A DNA stretch of 64,000 nt from Gp7-AA10 sp035636095 (lineage in GTDB: Bacteria > Acidobacteriota > Thermoanaerobaculia > Gp7-AA8). The translations under genes and the position numbers were made by a program. This document shows positions 63,581 through 64,000 of the stretch, piece by piece (the stretch's first letter is position 1; each line of letters begins with the position of its first letter). Under the pieces are notes generated by a model that ran no database searches, was not told the origin of the DNA, and worked only from the letters and a program-made list of their open reading frames with translations. The stretch is taken from assembly GCA_035636095.1 (NCBI GenBank), contig DASPZU010000009.1:22107-86106 (forward strand), read 5' to 3'.

Positions 63581-64000
63581 GATCGAGCTTCGCATCGCGC
63601 GTCGTTATCTGTGGGCCGCTCGCAAAGAGGCCCACACCGCGTTCCTGTCGCTGATCTCGATGTTAGGACTGGCGGTGGGAGTGGCGACGCTGTTGATCTC
63701 GCTGGCGCTGCTCTCCGGCCTGCAGGGACAGATCAAGGCGCGGCTGATCGCGTCGAGTCCGCAATTGCTGATCGAGCCGATGGGGACCAACACCATCGAC
63801 GATCCCACGGCCATCGAACGCGCTGCGCGAAGCCTCGGCGTTCCCGATGTCCGTCCCATCGTCAGCGGCATTGCGTGGGGAGCCAATCAGCAGGAGCGGC
63901 GCGGCCGCCCGCTGCGATTGCGATCGTCGACCATTACGCAACCCTCCGACGCGATCAGCCTCACCCGCGACGTGGCCGCCGGTCTTGGCCTGACGCTTGG
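63579..64000 (+). CDS. LolC/LolE family lipoprotein-releasing ABC permease, 3' end outside window
   Basis: The visible 140 residues start at GTG 63579 (MIELRIARRYLWAARKEAHT) and contain the first transmembrane helix (LISMLGLAVGVATLLISLAL) followed by a periplasmic MacB-like domain (LIASSPQLLIEPMGT). This is the LolC/LolE N-terminus, which extracts lipoproteins from the inner membrane for LolA. lysS next to lolC is a common bacterial arrangement. Together with the LolB-like gene at 48657 it supports an outer membrane. Confidence 0.9.
   Translation, partial: MIELRIARRYLWAARKEAHTAFLSLISMLGLAVGVATLLISLALLSGLQGQIKARLIASSPQLLIEPMGTNTIDDPTAIERAARSLGVPDVRPIVSGIAWGANQQERRGRPLRLRSSTITQPSDAISLTRDVAAGLGLTL

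Overview
The window is about 64 kb of GC-rich bacterial chromosome, densely packed with genes. It reads as a Gram-negative (diderm) bacterium, most probably Acidobacteriota. The evidence is a VWFA protein of the type common in that phylum, three Ser/Thr kinases carrying sensor domains, a six-bladed WD40/TolB-like kinase receptor, a DUF4388 (PATAN) protein, LolC/E and LolB-like lipoprotein-sorting proteins, and secretin-type domains. The phylum call is an inference from gene content. I see no tRNA, rRNA, CRISPR array, prophage or insertion sequence, and no gene-free stretch longer than about 150 bases.

Layout. 1-6290 (minus): a partial secreted Thr/Ala/Pro/Lys-rich protein, a lytic transglycosylase, and a coupled run kinase > M20 peptidase > TatD > GT2 > LABN > AMMECR1. 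6308-11679 (plus): six overlapping genes for envelope proteins (VWFA, TPR, propeller-like, zinc ribbon-TonB-C, zinc ribbon, TPR). 11684-18467: serine hydrolase, smc, PAP2 phosphatase, ArnT-like glycosyltransferase. 18566-21858 (plus): DUF465, psd-pssA phospholipid pair, Usg-like ASADH paralogue, Bcp. 22867-30206 (minus): heat-shock operon hrcA-grpE-dnaK-dnaJ extended by prmA, comB and an aminotransferase. 30246-36530: SurA-like protein, kinase-propeller receptor, TSUP transporter, polar amino-acid ABC transporter with the binding protein fused to the permease. 36627-42902: DUF2442, HExxH protease-like protein, HisN-like phosphatase, Nudix-like, MBL and DUF421 proteins, HrpB helicase. 42983-47933: large secreted repeat protein, MarR-YceI pair, thioesterase-TetR pair. 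47887-52776: ispE/LolB-like/TPR operon and a PATAN-TPR protein. 53380-57174: KorAB 2-oxoacid:ferredoxin oxidoreductase and an acyltransferase. 57179-64000: a kinase fused to secretin-type N-domains, selA, a coiled-coil protein, a TPR lipoprotein, lysS and a truncated LolC/E gene. The set is mostly envelope biogenesis, lipid synthesis, signalling and proteostasis; KorAB and SelA suggest low-potential, possibly anaerobic or microaerobic metabolism.

The most unusual features are not single genes. (1) Ten loci carry short-period (7-9 nt) tandem repeats at gene ends. Several consist of a heptamer array followed, after a short loop, by an array of its reverse complement. The heptamer differs between most loci, but two pairs of loci share theirs. 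(2) Palindromic elements (57 nt, 45/39 nt and REP-like) lie in frame inside coding sequences, at protein linkers and inside the SMC hinge. (3) About ten operon-leading genes have a -10-like hexamer exactly 6-7 nt before the start codon and no Shine-Dalgarno, which suggests widespread leaderless transcription. (4) A Ser/Thr kinase lacking part of its C-lobe is fused through one membrane helix to duplicated secretin N0/N1-type domains.
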